A stretch of 64,000 nucleotides of DNA from Rhodocollybia butyracea (taxonomy: Eukaryota; Basidiomycota; Agaricomycetes; Agaricales; Omphalotaceae): assembly GCA_015501585.1 (NCBI GenBank), contig JADNRY010000027.1, positions 248,001 to 312,000 on the forward strand, given 5' to 3'. Below, piece by piece: positions 27,015 to 38,544 of the stretch. The notes under the pieces are model-generated. The model saw only the letters and a list, made by a program, of their open reading frames with translations, was not told the DNA's origin and made no database searches. Position numbers and translations under genes: made by a program. Positions within the stretch are counted from its first letter, which is position 1; each line of letters starts with the position of its first letter.

Positions 27015-27993
27015 CTAGTATATGTAGGGTATGAGAAGATAGGGCACTTCTCTAGCCCACCGCTTCCATTGGTCTCCAAATTCATTGGACATGATGGCAT
27101 CTTCCAAGCAAGCCCTTTGGAAACAGGTATAGCCTGTAAAAATCGCCGAAGATATTTCAGTATTTCAGTATTTCAGTAAGAATAGAAGCGCAGCACAATT
27201 GGACTGAACGCGCTAGGAAGATTGGAAGGAACACGTGTGAGATTAGAAGAACATACTGACAAAGTGCGAGTGTCCATAATGTAAATGCGATTACTAGAAG
27301 TCGCCCGCCGAGGTTCTCCAACATCCCACTTTGTCGTATCCAGGAGGCTGGTGCGATTTGCCAGATGAATATCCCAGCGGATATGATCATCAGTCCAGTG
27401 TAGGATGGATGCCTGTGTGGTTTTCCCTGAGTATGCGAAGCAGGCCTACGCTTGAACACACGTACCTCACGATTCGATAAGGACCATTTGTAATCAGCTT
27501 GTGTTGTTTTTGCACCGAAACCTCGAACGTGAAGAGCCTCCCGAGAACGCGATAACAGAACAGGCGCAGTACGCCTCCGGAGATTATTAGAGTTGTGCCT
27601 GTTAGGAAGCACGGATTCAGGAGCGCGTGCGATATGTGTGGGTGCTGCGCATACGCATGCGATGGGAGGAGGAGAGCGATGATTTGTTGAGAGTATTCCG
27701 AGGATGGTATTATGTCCCGGAATAAAATGATAGTGACCTCTGCGAGACCAAGTGGCCAAATAACCAGCTGAGATCAACATTAGTGAGTGTTGAACAGACG
27801 CATAGACAATTGCAAGTACCTTCTGAAGAGTAAACGGAACCCACATTCGAACAAATACAATCCTCTCTAACGTGCCGTAGTATTGACGTGGCGTGGCTGT
27901 AGGTGGTGTCGGCGATGTTATAGCTTTGTGGTGGATAAACAACAGGAAGGTGACTAGGGATATCACTATGAGCGCAGAATAAGGCATGTCCAT
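27015..27993 (-). CDS. Isoprenylcysteine carboxyl methyltransferase-like, copy 3
   Basis: ATG at 27993 (MDMPYSALIVISLVTFLLFI). Spliced like copy 1, it gives LVIWPLGLAEVTIILFRD, FTFEVSVQKQHKLITNGPYR, IVR joined to HPSYTGL, then EFGDQWKRWAREVPYLLIPY and TAG at 27015-27017. An unspliced 278-codon frame runs through the same DNA but changes frame relative to the conserved protein after the first intron, so it should not be taken as the product. Multipass membrane methyltransferase by homology. Confidence 0.75.
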
Positions 27994-28496
27994 TTGGGTT
28001 ATAGTAGTAGTGGAGAGAACAAGAGTTGCGGCAATTTTCTGTTATCTATGGAGAGAGCTTTATATAAATAAATGTTGAACGCTAAACCGTTCGAGGCATT
28101 GGTGTCCAACTGTGCGCGTGGGGAGTTGGTCTGAGGCGATATAGGCACATGCGGTAACTTCTTGGTATCTAAGCTCAGGTCTCAAGTCAGTCATGGTAAT
28201 GAAGTTAACCGTTGTGAGGCCATGAACTAAACGAGTATTCTCTTCGCAAAAGACTAGCTAGCTAGGCTAGCCGCGAACCGACCAGAGCTCGCAATTACTA
28301 CAATTTGTAGTACAATTATATGCCAGAAACCTAGCGAGCAAGCCTCAGCGAGATATGATCCAGGAAGACGTAAGAGATGTCCACAACGGACAATGGATTC
28401 TGTGTGCTCACTGTGTTGCTTACTATTGCTTTGTACGACCATCCGATAATTGGTATTATAATTTCATGGATATTGTATTATCGTGTTTGAACAGGC

Positions 28497-29446
28497 CTAG
28501 TATACATAGGGTATGAGAAGATAAGGGACTTGTCTAGCCCACCGCTTCCATTGGTCTCCGAATTCATCGGACATAATGGTATCTTCCAAGCGAGCCCTTG
28601 GGAAACTGGAATAGCCTGTAAATTTGTGAAAGATATTTCAGTATTTCGGTAAGTATAGGGGCGCTAGCAAGATTGAAAGGAACACATGTAAGATTAAAAG
28701 AACATACTGACAAATTGCGAGTGACCACAATGTAAATGCGACGACTAGAAGCCGCACACCGACGTTCTCCAACATCCCGCTTTGTCGTATCCAGGAGGCT
28801 GGTGCAATTTGCCAGATGAATATCCCCGCGGACATCATCATCATTCCAGTGTAAGATGGATGCCTACGTGATTTTTCCTGAGTATGCGAAGCAGGCCTAC
28901 CATTTTCAACTTGAACACACATAAGTACCTTACGATTCGATAAGGGCCGTTTGTAATCAGCTTGTGTTTGTTTTGCACCGAAACCTCGAACGTGAAGAGC
29001 TTTCCGAGAGCGCGATAACAGAACAAGCGTAGTACGCCTCCGGCGATTATCAGACTCGTGCCAGTTAGGAAGCACGGATTCAGGATTGCGTGTGAGGTAT
29101 GTGGGTACTGCGATGGGAGGAGGAGAGCGAGGATTTGTTGGGAGTATTCCGAGGATGGCACTACGTCCCTAAATACAATGACAGTGATCTCTGCGAGACC
29201 AAGTAGCCAAACGACCAGCTGTAAGATCATCGATCAAGATTAATGAGTGTGGACAGACACATGAACAATTGCAAATACCTTCTGAAGAGCAAACGGAACC
29301 CATATTTGTGCAAACACGATCCTCTCTAACGCGCCATAGTATCGCCGTGGCGTGGCTGTAGGTGGTGTCGGCGATGTCATAGCTTTGTGGTGGATAAACA
29401 ACGTGGAGGCGACTAGGGATATCGCTATGAGCGCAGAATAAGACAT
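28497..29446 (-). CDS. Isoprenylcysteine carboxyl methyltransferase-like, copy 4
   Basis: Begins MSYSALIAISLVASTLFIHH at the ATG at 29446; the upstream Met codon of copy 1 is ACG here, as in copy 2. Conserved segments are GKLFTFEVSVQNKHKLITNG, PYRIVR joined to HPSYTGM, and EFGDQWKRWARQVPYLLIPY, with TAG at 28497-28499. No frame breaks. Its duplicated unit has lost the kinase-exon fragment and lies only about 500 bases from copy 3. Confidence 0.75.
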
Positions 29447-29922
29447 ATCCGTTTGGGTTACAGTAGTGGAGAGAAAAAGAACCACGGTCGTGGCAATTTT
29501 CTGTTATCTATGGGGAGCTTTAAAAATAAATGTTGAATGTTAAACGGTTCGGTGTCCAAACCGTACGCGTGGGGAGTTGGTCCGAGGCGATATAGACACA
29601 TGCAGTAGCTTCTTGGTATCTAATATCTATATCAGGTCCCAAGCCATTATGCATCAATGGTGAAGCTGATGTGACTCTGAGGCCGTGAATCGACTAGAGT
29701 GTTCATTCACGTGAGTACAGTGTTCCTCGCAGGCTATATATGCCAGAAATCTAGCGAGAGAGCTTCAGAGATACGATCCATGAAGACGTGCGCGTGAATG
29801 CTGTCTACCGGCTCTATACAGTCAGAGCTCGTAGACCTTGTCATTGAAAATGCCGAGAAGGAGAAGACTGTGAAGCTTTTGTGGCGCCGGCTCATTAGTG
29901 GTAATGAAGTTTGAAGCCGTGA

Positions 29923-30253
29923 CAGCTGTTTTAAAAACCCTAGGCCGCCCCGTAAAAAAGTTGAGTTTGATGCCGGACATGTGATGAGGCCGGCATACCA
30001 ATGATGTCACAATCCGACGCTCGATTGTCTGTGACTGTTGACCCAACTAATCTGATCATGGATATGGTTTACTGCTATACGTATCTGAATCTATCCTACG
30101 CGAGCACCTACTGGCAACTCTTTCCTTGAGCATGTCAAACGCGACGATCGACCCGACCCGACAACACGACAACGCGTGTGTGCCGAGGTCATCACATGTC
30201 CGGCATCAAACTTAACTTTTTCATAAGGCGGCCTACGGTTTTTAAAACAGCTG
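29923..30253. mobile_element. MITE with about 65-bp terminal inverted repeats
   Basis: The left arm starts CAGCTGTTTTAAAAACC and runs through GCCGGACATGTGATGA (29923-29987); the right arm (about 30188-30253) is its reverse complement with a few mismatches. The paralogous empty site at about 29684 reads GCCGTGAATCGACTAG; here the flanks are GCCGTGA and GAATCGACTAG, so only GA is duplicated. The interior has no ORF. Confidence 0.85.
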
Positions 30254-30432
30254 GAATCGACTAGGGTGTTTCACGTGAGTACAGTGTTCTATGCCAGAAA
30301 GTCAGAGCTCGCAGACCTTGTCGTTGAAAATGCCGGAAGAAACTGTGAGGCGCCCATTATGATTTCATTTGATCACGTGGCGTCGATTTAGACTCTAGAA
30401 CGAGCGCTCAACGCTGCGTGCTGCCGCCCAAA

Positions 30433-31279
30433 ATGATTACACTGGTCAACGGCAGTGATCTCGAACGGCATGCAAGAGACCTAGCACGAAATACTCCCAG
30501 TGACAAAGACGTTGAAAATGTCCGGTACCTACTCAGAACTCTACTACCTTTAGAGCTCGCAGACCTCGTCATTGAATACGCTGAATATTGGCCATGCTTG
30601 CATTCCGAAAGTCCATTCAAAATAAGGCTAGAAGCAAAAACAGCTCTTGGCCTGAAAGCTGCTGCGTGTTATCTTCTTTCCCTTCCTGTACCAGACGTAC
30701 CAACCCGCAAAGGACTGCAGATTCTACAAGTCAGACGAATCGAGATTAATCTGCGGAGCCATGATCAAGGCTGGGGTGAGCAGTAGCTTTATTAATGTTT
30801 CGGCTTGCTGAGGATTTGGACCAGCGCCTCATCCTGGCCCATGGTCGTGGTTCGAAGCAACCATTATCCAGGACATGGGCGAATCCAAACCAAAGTGGTT
30901 TAACTCAGCGTTGAATTGCCCTGCCGATCTATGGCTCGAGAACGGCGAAGGTTTCCACCATCTTTTCGCAGCCGACAACTTACGCTGGCATATCGCTAGT
31001 AATGAGATTGCTAACAAGACGACTCAACACCACTCGGTTGTTTGGACTAGGCAGGAGACTGATGGTCCGAGGGATGAAAAATCTCCGAAGGGCCGTGAGG
31101 GGTTTGGGCATGAGCTGGTGAGGGCCTTGAAACCGGGTGATAGAGTTGCTATCATAGCTCTAGCCGAGGTGAGCAGTCTTTTCCATCATTTTCGTTTGCA
31201 CTGATCTATCTTTTGATAGCAATTGGGCTGGGAGAACCACGTTGAAAGTGGTTCGATAGATATTTACTACTCTGTATAA
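30433..31279 (+). CDS. Uncharacterised agaricomycete family, intact copy 1
   Basis: Three exons. MITLVNGSDLERHARDLARN leads into LLRTLLPLELADLVIEYAEY (an F-box-like short helix region), then INLRSHDQGWG. A GTGAGC..GAG intron follows. The second exon has GPWSWFEATI, HHLFAADNLRWHIASNE, HHSVVWTRQE, GHELVRALKPGDRVAIIALA. After a GTGAGC..TAG intron the last exon reads QLGWENHVESGSIDIYYSV with TAA at 31277. Proteins of this pattern (HDQGW, WFEA, GDRVA.. and HVES..ID.YY) are abundant in Agaricomycetes but I know no function for them. No signal peptide or membrane segment. Confidence 0.72.
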
Positions 31280-31566
31280 CCTATTCCTTCTCAAATCCTT
31301 CGGTCTTTTTGTCGTTCCACGTGCAAGCCTACATCCACCATCATCTATCGCGCGCTCGAATTTTCTCTCCGAGTTTGACACTGGAATACGACATAAACGT
31401 CAAAAGTTACGGACTGTGCGAATTTGTTATGACTCTTCAAGACAGGTTGACTCCCGCCGTGAGCGGTTAGCAACTGCCTACCCCACTATCTTGAATGCCT
31501 TGACCGCTGCGTTAAAGGCAGCCAGAAGATAACTGCCACGGTTCTTGCCCCCAGTGTCTTCCCATA

Positions 31567-32421
31567 ATGGATACTCTGGTCAACGACAGTGATTCTGACA
31601 GTAATTCCGATGAACGAAGTGCTAGGGGCCTGGCGCGAAACACGCCCAGCGAAAAGGATGTTGAAAATGTCCGGCACCTACTCAGAACTCTACTACCATT
31701 AGAGCTCGTAGACCTCGCTATTGAATACGCCGAATACTGGCCATGTTTGCATTCCGAAAGTCCGTTCAGAGTAAGATTCGAGGCGGAAGCGGCTCCTGGC
31801 CTGAAAATCGCCTACTGTTATCTTCTTTCCCTTCCTATACCAAACGTATCAACCCGCAAAGGACTGCAGATTCCCCAAGTGAAACGAATCGAGATACATC
31901 TGCAGAGTCATGATCAAGGCTGGGGTGAGTAGTAACTTTATTATGATGTTTCAGCTTGCTGAGGATCTGAACCAGCGACTCATTCTGGCCCATGGTTCGA
32001 AGCGACCATAGTCCAGGACGCCGGCGAATCCAGACCAAAGTGGCTTAACGCAGCGTTGAATTACCCTCTTGATCTATCACTCGCGAGAGCCGATTTCCAG
32101 CAGGTTTTCGCAGCCGACAACCTACGCTGGCATATCGCGAGTAATCAGGTTGCTAACCGCGCGACTCAACACCATTCGGTTGTTTGGACTAAGCAGGAGG
32201 CTGATGGTCCGAAGGATGCAGAGTCTTCCAAGGGCCGTGAGGGGCTTGGGCATGAGCTGGTGAGAGCTTTGAAACCGGGCGATAGAGTTGCTATCCTAGC
32301 TCTAGCCGAGGTGAGGGTTTTTTTCTATCTATTTGGTTCTCAGTGACTTACCATTTGATAGCAATGGGGCTGGGAGAACCATGTTGAAAGTGGTTCGATA
32401 GATATTTACTACTCTGTATAA
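31567..32421 (+). CDS. Uncharacterised agaricomycete family, intact copy 2
   Basis: MDTLVNDSDSDSNSDERSAR begins the first exon, with LLRTLLPLELVDLAIEYAEY and HLQSHDQGWG following. The second exon gives GPWFEATIVQDAGESRPKWL, FAADNLRWHIASNQ and LVRALKPGDRVAILALA; the last exon ends QWGWENHVESGSIDIYYSV and TAA at 32419-32421. The gene is close to its neighbour at 30433 in sequence and intron positions, so it is a tandem duplicate. Function unknown. Confidence 0.72.
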
Positions 32422-32505
32422 CAGTACCGCCTATTCCTTCTCAAAAGTGGTTCGATAGATATTTACTACTCTGTATAACAGTACCGCCTATTCCTTCTCA
32501 AATTC
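32388..32505 (+). repeat. 58-bp tandem duplication at the gene 3' end
   Basis: Two consecutive copies span AGTGGTTCGATAGATATTTA through TATTCCTTCTCAAA. The second copy lies directly after the stop codon of the tandem-family gene, so it repeats the terminal codons without coding function. Confidence 0.85.
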
Positions 32506-32825
32506 TTCGGTCTTATTGTCGTTCCACCCGCAAGCTTACATCCGCCATCATCTATCGCGCACTTGAATTTTCTCGCCGAGCTCATTAACATTGCCCAACG
32601 ACTCTCTGAGTCCCTACAGGCCCCTACCCTGCGATTGATCGCCCTCTCAAACATCGGCAGTTGGAATCCTATCGCCGTCGTTTTCTGCGCTCGCTACTCC
32701 TCGGGTTGGAAGGACTATGCTGGAACCGCTGCGATCCACAACGAGCCTACTGCCCTCCGATCCTGTTATGAAAATCTGTGATACACGTTCACCACGACTT
32801 TGCCTCCTCCGGGATGCAAACAGTT

Positions 32826-33478
32826 GGTCAGTGAAAGCCGCTGCGTGTTATCTTCTTTCCCTTCCTGTACCCAACGTACTGCGCTGCAAAAGTCTGCAGA
32901 TTCCCCACGTCAAACGGATAGATATTAAGGGTAGTAGCGATCAAGGCTGGGGTGAGTAGTTTTAATGTTTCAGCTTGCCGAGGATCTGAACCAACGCCAG
33001 ATCATGGACGTCCTGGACCATGCTCGCGGTTCGAAGCAACCGTAGCCCGGGATATCAGCGAACCTAGAACAAGTGGCTTGACAATGCGTTGAATTCTTGG
33101 CCTGTTGGTGTATCGTTCCAGACCGGCGGAGCTAGCTATCGCGGAGGATTACCAGCAGGTTTTCGCAGCCGATAACTTACGTTGGCATACCGCGAGGAAT
33201 CTGACTGCCCACGACACGAGTCGGTGATTTGACGCCACTCGGTTGTTTGGACTAGGCAGGAGGCTGATGGTCCGAAAGATGCAAAGTCTCTGAGAGCCTG
33301 TGGGGGGCTTGGGCATGAGCTCGCGATGGCATTGAAACCGGGTGATAGTGTTGTTATACTAGCTCGAGTCGAAGTGTCTTTTCTATCGCTTTGGTTTGCA
33401 TTGACCCATCTTTTGATAGCATGAGGGGGGAGAATCATGTACAGAGGGGTTCGATAGACATTTACTATTCCGTATCAC
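32826..33478 (+). pseudogene. 5'-truncated, decayed copy of tandem family
   Basis: Begins inside the first exon (KAAACYLLSLPVPNVLR), continues with the HDQGWG intron junction (SDQGWG), shows frame breaks in the second exon, and has a damaged last exon where TATCAC replaces the TAA stop. Confidence 0.65.
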
Positions 33479-33847
33479 AGCCTTTTCCTTCATTCTTATA
33501 CTCGCTCGACGTCGACCGACGCTCGCTATCCGAGCATCTCGGTATTTTAAGGTATGATTCGGTCCGCAGTGCCGCGCAATACAAAATTTTCCAGCGGACA
33601 ACCAGGTGTGAACGTTGGAGCTTGTACCACTTTTGCTTCAACTTGAACTTGACCAGCAGCTTCATCTAGCACATATAGCTCACCGAACAATCGTTCATGC
33701 CGATCGTTGAACCAATTAGAAAATAAACTTTTCTTTCAACCCATCGGATTTTTCGGACTCGGCTTCACCGGCACACTTTTTTTTTTTTACGATGAAAATA
33801 GAAACAGCGTGCGGCGTGGCCCGTGGGGTGGGGTTACAAAAAAGCGG

Positions 33848-33855
33848 TATAAATA
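33848..33855 (+). promoter_or_regulatory. TATA box of MFS gene
   Basis: TATAAATA lies 60 bases before the ATG at 33908. The 33480-33847 interval has a T-run near 33777-33788 and no gene. Confidence 0.5.
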
Positions 33856-33907
33856 TCCACTACTTAGTAACTGGAATGTATTTTGATACCCCCGCTAGAT
33901 CGCACTA

Positions 33908-36900
33908 ATGGCTAGCACGCCCCCTCGCGAAGTATCCATCAGCGAGTCCTCCCCAGATGCTGAACTTATGCTCGAATCAGAGACAGCAACGAAGAACGAA
34001 CATGCATATGAAACCGAATCGAAGACACCTTCGCCTCCGAGTGGGGTGCAGCTGACGGATCAGACTAATCTGTTGCCTTTCAAACAAGTGGTTACGGTGT
34101 TTATGGCGCTTTCGCTTTGTGTTGTTGTTTCTGCTTTGGATTCCGGTGCGTATATATATTATCGGAGGCGTCATAGATGACTCTATTGATGGTAAATCTA
34201 TATGTTTACAGTTATCGTTGCGACGGCATTGTCGACTGTAGCTAGTGCTTTCCATGCGGGGTCTATTATCTCTTGGGTTCCTTCAGCGGTACGAATAAAT
34301 CCTCCGCTTTCAAATTAGCTGATCGACTCAACTAGCCACTCCCCCACTTCCCCAGTACCTGATGACCAGCACTGCTTTCCAGCCCCTCTACGGACGCTTC
34401 AGCGATATCTTCGGCCGAAAAAGCGCCATGTGCATTGCGATGTCTCTGTACATGGCGGGGAACCTCATCGCGGGGTTCTCCAAGAGTATTATCCAAATCA
34501 TCGTGTTTAGGGGCGTGGCTGGAGCCGGAGGAGGGGGAATTATTGGCATGATGCAGATTATCATATCAGATATTATTACGTTGAGAGAGAGGTGTGTGTT
34601 TTTTGTTATGTGTGCGCATGATATGTACATGTATACTCACTTGTTCTTACTTTTTTTTTACGTGTAGGGGCAAGTACCAGGGTATCATTGGAGGGGTTGT
34701 TGCTATGGGGTATACAGTTGGACCGGTACGTGTACTTACTAATTTATTTTTTCAGTTCTTTATTTCGTCTATTGGTTCGTTTCACTAATTGGGATTATTT
34801 CTTTCTTATATAGGTCATCGGAGGCGTTTTAGCTGAAAAAGTCGGCTGGAAGGTGAGTCGTATGGTTTATAGGATGTCATATGTTATCAACTGACGAACC
34901 TTCTTTCTTACTCTCAATTTCCTTAATCTGCTTTTAGTGGTGTTTCTGGGTACGTAAAAATCATAAGCGATAGCCTGAAGACACCACGTTGACGCTTACT
35001 TATCCCCCTTTGCCCTCCTCGTACGTAGGTCACTCTGCCGGTGGCCCTCACCGCGACGGTGGTGGTGGTTCTGGTTTTACCTCTGAAACCTGTTCAGGGT
35101 GATATGCGCAAGTGAGGCGGTTTCAAGCCTTCGTTTTCCTAGTGAACTGATTTATATATATAGAAAATTGCTGGTCGTGGATTATCTTGGAGCTATTTTA
35201 ACACTCGTGGCGTGTACGCTTATCATGCTTCCGCTTATCTGGGTGAGTGGTATCATGCCGTTTCGGCTACTGGACGTAACTGACGATTCTTCTCCCGTTG
35301 TTTTTTTTTTCACTTTCCTTTGAACAGGGTGGAATTACTTTCCCGTGAGACTTCATTTAATTCCAGGTAGAAGTAGCGTCCCTGACTCTCCGTCATTGTT
35401 ATTATTACAAGGTGGGTTTCGGCTATAGTTCTTGCGCCTCTATGTTCTGGGTTCCTGGTCGTTTTGATTTTTTGTCTTTGGGAATGGAAGGGTGCGCGGT
35501 TGCCTATTGTGCCAAGTGAGTAACGTTTCGGGATTTGGTGGTCGTGTCGTGCTCCCGCCTATGCTCCTATGCCTCATAGTTGGCTAATATCTCGATTTCT
35601 TTTTTTCTTTGCAGTGTATATTTTCAAACACCAAACGGTCTCGGGGGTGTATATCTCCATGTTTGTCAAGTAAGTCACTCCAAGTTGGATGGTTTTATGT
35701 TTGTTTATTCGTTCAACTTGTCATTTTCTAACATTTTCGAACGGTAGCGGCTTTGTATTCTTTTCTTCCCTTTATTACATCCCGCAATTCTTCCAAGTGG
35801 CGCTGGGGTATTCGCCGATACATGCAGGTATGTTTGGAGGTGTGAGTTTCATGGTCTTGGATTTTTATTGATGAATTGTGGCCTGTTTTGTTGCTTTTTA
35901 AAAAAATTAGGTCTATTCTTGATTCCACTTTTGATTGGACAGATGAGCTCCAGTTGGATCGCTGTAAGTTGGGCTGACTGGATTATTGCTGGTATCTTTG
36001 TTCATGGATCATTCTTTTGCCATGTTTATAGGGAATGACTATAAGTCGGACTGGTCGTTACAGGGTGCGTTCAGTCGGAATTTCTCATCGATTGATATAC
36101 TTACCCTACTTATATAAGGCTATCGTCTACTCTGGGTTCGGAGTACTTGCGATCGCCTGTGGATGCATATCGACGTTCAAGGAAACAACTGCAAAAGCTA
36201 CAATGGTGGTACTCATGCTTCTCGCTGGAGTCGGAAGCGGTATGGTGAGTCATGGTTTTGGTCCTTGGATAGTTATCCTCGAGTTGAATTGACACCCCTT
36301 ACTAACTATCTTGTGCTGCAGACAATGCAAACTACTACGGTTGCAGTACAAGCTGCTGTTGCGAGGAAGGATATGTCGGTTGTTACGGCATTCCGGAATG
36401 TATGTAAAAAGCTCTTCCTTTTCTTCATGGCCACTATATGGGTATTGACAAAAGAGCGTATTTAGTTTATCCGTATGCTTGGAGGAGCGTTTTCGCTATC
36501 CATCGCGTCTACTTTGGTGTAAGCTTCTTCGAGTTTTTCACAGTTTTCGATATGATTTCTAACAACATTGCCTATTCGGCTCTCTTCTACTGTTCCTATT
36601 TCCTGTTTCACCAGAAACAACGCCATGAAATCCACCATGCTATCCTTAGGCCTCTCATCCTCCGCAATCAACTCAATCGTCGACGACCCCACCATACTCG
36701 CCAGACCCGGCGCCCTCTCCCTCTCCTCAGAATCCGCTGCGCTGATTCTCACACAAGGCTATACCATAGGATTCCGGAATTTATTTTTCCTTGATGCCTC
36801 TCTTGCGGTATTGGCGACTGTGGTGAGCTTTACGATGATTAAGCATAAGGAGCTTTTGAGGGGGGATGAGGAGAAGCTCAAGCAGGAGGGGCTGGATGCG

Positions 36901-37008
36901 CTTAAGGCTAGGAAGGCGAAGCATGATTTGGAGAAGGGAGGGAAGAATTTTGGGAAGGATGTTGAGGGGCACCCGCAGAAATTGGTGGAGGGAGAGGCGA
37001 GGGAATAG
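33908..37008 (+). CDS. MFS multidrug transporter (DHA2-like, 14-TM type)
   Basis: A hydrophilic N-terminus (MASTPPREVSISESSPDAEL) precedes the first membrane helix (VVTVFMALSLCVVVSALDS, then VIVATALSTVAS after splicing). Motif A is seen as LYGRFSDIFGRKSAMC, between helices 2 and 3. Next come VFRGVAGAGGGGIIGMMQII and DIITLRERGKYQGIIGGVVA, typical of the drug:H+ antiporter families, including motif C-like GYTVGPVIGGVLAE. Many short introns break the later helices. The last exon reads GYTIGFRNLFFLDASLAVLA and ends with a charged cytoplasmic tail and TAG at 37006. Length and helix count fit DHA2-type exporters, so it may export toxic compounds or secondary metabolites; the substrate is unknown. 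I see no frameshift once introns are removed. Confidence 0.85.
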
Positions 37009-37267
37009 AAATGACATGACCTAAAGGTAGTGTCGGATAACGATAGGACATACGTACGAGTTTCACTTGAGAATTCATGTCGAGTCATGAATCATGATAC
37101 TATAGATGATAGATAGAGATTTTTTGTATGGGTATTATGAATTACTGTACTTGGGATAAATTGCGCTGTAATCTTCAAGTTCGAGTACGGTAGCTTCATA
37201 GCATTAACGCACTGCGGCGTACTGCAGCGCGTATATCACAGTCAATTGAAATTTGAGAACAGGTGAG

Positions 37268-37405
37268 AGTGACTGTCTGCGCTAGCCTGGCTAGCCTTCT
37301 TGTAGTTCACGAAGAAACTCGTTCGTGAATAAAGTCTGCGCTAGCCTAGCTACCTAGTCTTTTGCGAAGAGAACACTCGTTCGCATATAAAAGTCTGCGC
37401 AATGT
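37268..37405. repeat. Short tandem repeat, about 65-bp units
   Basis: AGTCTGCGCTAGCCTGGCTA..ACGAAGAAACTCGTTCGTGA is followed by AGTCTGCGCTAGCCTAGCTA..GCGAAGAGAACACTCGTTCG and then AGTCTGCGC again. A related piece in inverted orientation lies near 28230-28272. Confidence 0.6.
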
Positions 37406-37588
37406 CTATAGTATTACTACAATGCAAAGGTCCGTCGTTTCAATCCAACTACTAGCAGTATGTGAAGTGTCCTTGACTCTATACACAAGGTTGTGCATTC
37501 ACGCTACTGTTCAGTTTAGTCCACGTTCATGTTTCAAGAGCGGCACTCCTCTCGAACCTAAGTACTATTACTTGTTCTTCATCATAAA

Positions 37589-37686
37589 GCCTTCTTACCT
37601 TAGTGGTAGAGCGTTGCACTTGTTAACATGCATGCGTTGAGCTGCTTACAATGCAAATGCCAGTCGTTCAATCCGGCTAGGAGACA
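37589..37686 (+). pseudogene. tRNA-Thr-like unit 1, degenerate
   Basis: Acceptor GCCTTCT pairs imperfectly with AGGAGAC, and the D-stem is altered (CCTTAGTGG). Anticodon-arm halves are TTGCACTTGT and AATGCAA. It is followed by a T10 run near 37712. Probably not a working tRNA. Confidence 0.6.
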
Positions 37687-37860
37687 TAGGGATAACAACT
37701 CAGAAGCTCTATCACTTTTTTTTTTGTCTTGGTTCAATCTTGGTTCTATCGGAACAGCAAGCCCAGTACTCCCCTTTTCTAAACCGTCCAGGTTTGTCAA
37801 CGGCTGGGGTTAACAGTTCTCTCCCAGTATCATCACCCGTTTTGTTCTCAACTTCATAAA

Positions 37861-37959
37861 GCCTTCTTAGCTCAGTGGTAGAGCGTTGCCCTTGTATAAC
37901 AAGCCTGCGTTGACCCGCATACAATGCAAAGGCCAGTCGTTCAATCCGTCTGGAAGGCA
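37861..37959 (+). tRNA. tRNA-Thr(UGU)-like unit 2 with intron
   Basis: Acceptor GCCTTCT / GGAAGGC, D-arm GCTCAGTGGTAGAGC, anticodon loop CTTGTA..A giving TGT, and an intron after position 37. A mismatch is present in the anticodon stem (TTGCC/TGCAA) and in the T-stem (AGTCG/CGTCT). A weaker T-run follows. Confidence 0.5.
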
Positions 37960-38154
37960 TAAGGGCCTTAGCAGATTATGATTTATATTTTTCTGCCTTG
38001 ATTCTTTCTATCGGAACAAGCTCTGTACATCCGCATTGCTCAACCGTCCGATTTTATCAAAGGTTGGGTTTTACTAATAGTCAGTACTGCCCTTAGTCCT
38101 TTGTATCCGAGTATCATCGCCCGCTTTCTTCTTACATCGATAACGCCTTCTTAG

Positions 38155-38263
38155 CTCAGTGGTAGAGCGTTGCACTTGTATAGGATGTCAAAGAATACTT
38201 AGAATAACTAACCATCAGGTGTTTACAATGCAAAGGCCAGTCGTTCAATCCGACTAGAAGGCA
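38155..38263 (+). tRNA. tRNA-Thr(UGU)-like unit 3 with intron, best copy
   Basis: Fully paired acceptor (GCCTTCT/AGAAGGC), D-arm GCTCAGTGGTAGAGC, anticodon stem TTGCA/TGCAA with loop CTTGTAA, anticodon TGT (Thr), T-arm AGTCG TTCAATC CGACT and discriminator A. An intron of about 38 bases sits after position 37. Both internal promoter boxes fit, and a T6 run follows near 38291-38296. Confidence 0.75.
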
Positions 38264-38457
38264 TGAAAACGCACCCGAGTCCTGATTTAATTTTTTGTTT
38301 CAGCGAGTGTATCGGTACGCATTCCTATTCTTAAAACGATCAGTTGGTCCACTGCTTTCAAGCCAGCAGTACCTCCCTCAGAACTTGTAAGTATCCGAGA
38401 CTCTGAGTATCATATCTAACCTTTCTTCCCTAGTACTTGATATGAACGCCTCAGCTC

Positions 38458-38544
38458 AGTGGTAGAGCGTTGCGCATGGATACAGCTCAATTTGCATCCG
38501 TATTAATACAATGCAAAGGCAGTTGTTCATCCGACCAAGAGGCA
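38458..38544 (+). pseudogene. tRNA-Thr-like unit 4, degenerate
   Basis: The A-box is intact (CAGCTCAGTGGTAGAGCG) but the anticodon region (TTGCGCATGGA) and the T-arm (GTTGTTCATCC) are damaged. Followed by a very long T-run at 38564-38583. Confidence 0.6.

Noticed and set aside
27157..27993. 278-codon reading frame over ICMT copy 3
   Set aside because: It reads through the first intron and then translates the second exon in the wrong frame; the conserved ICMT protein needs splicing, as in the three other copies.
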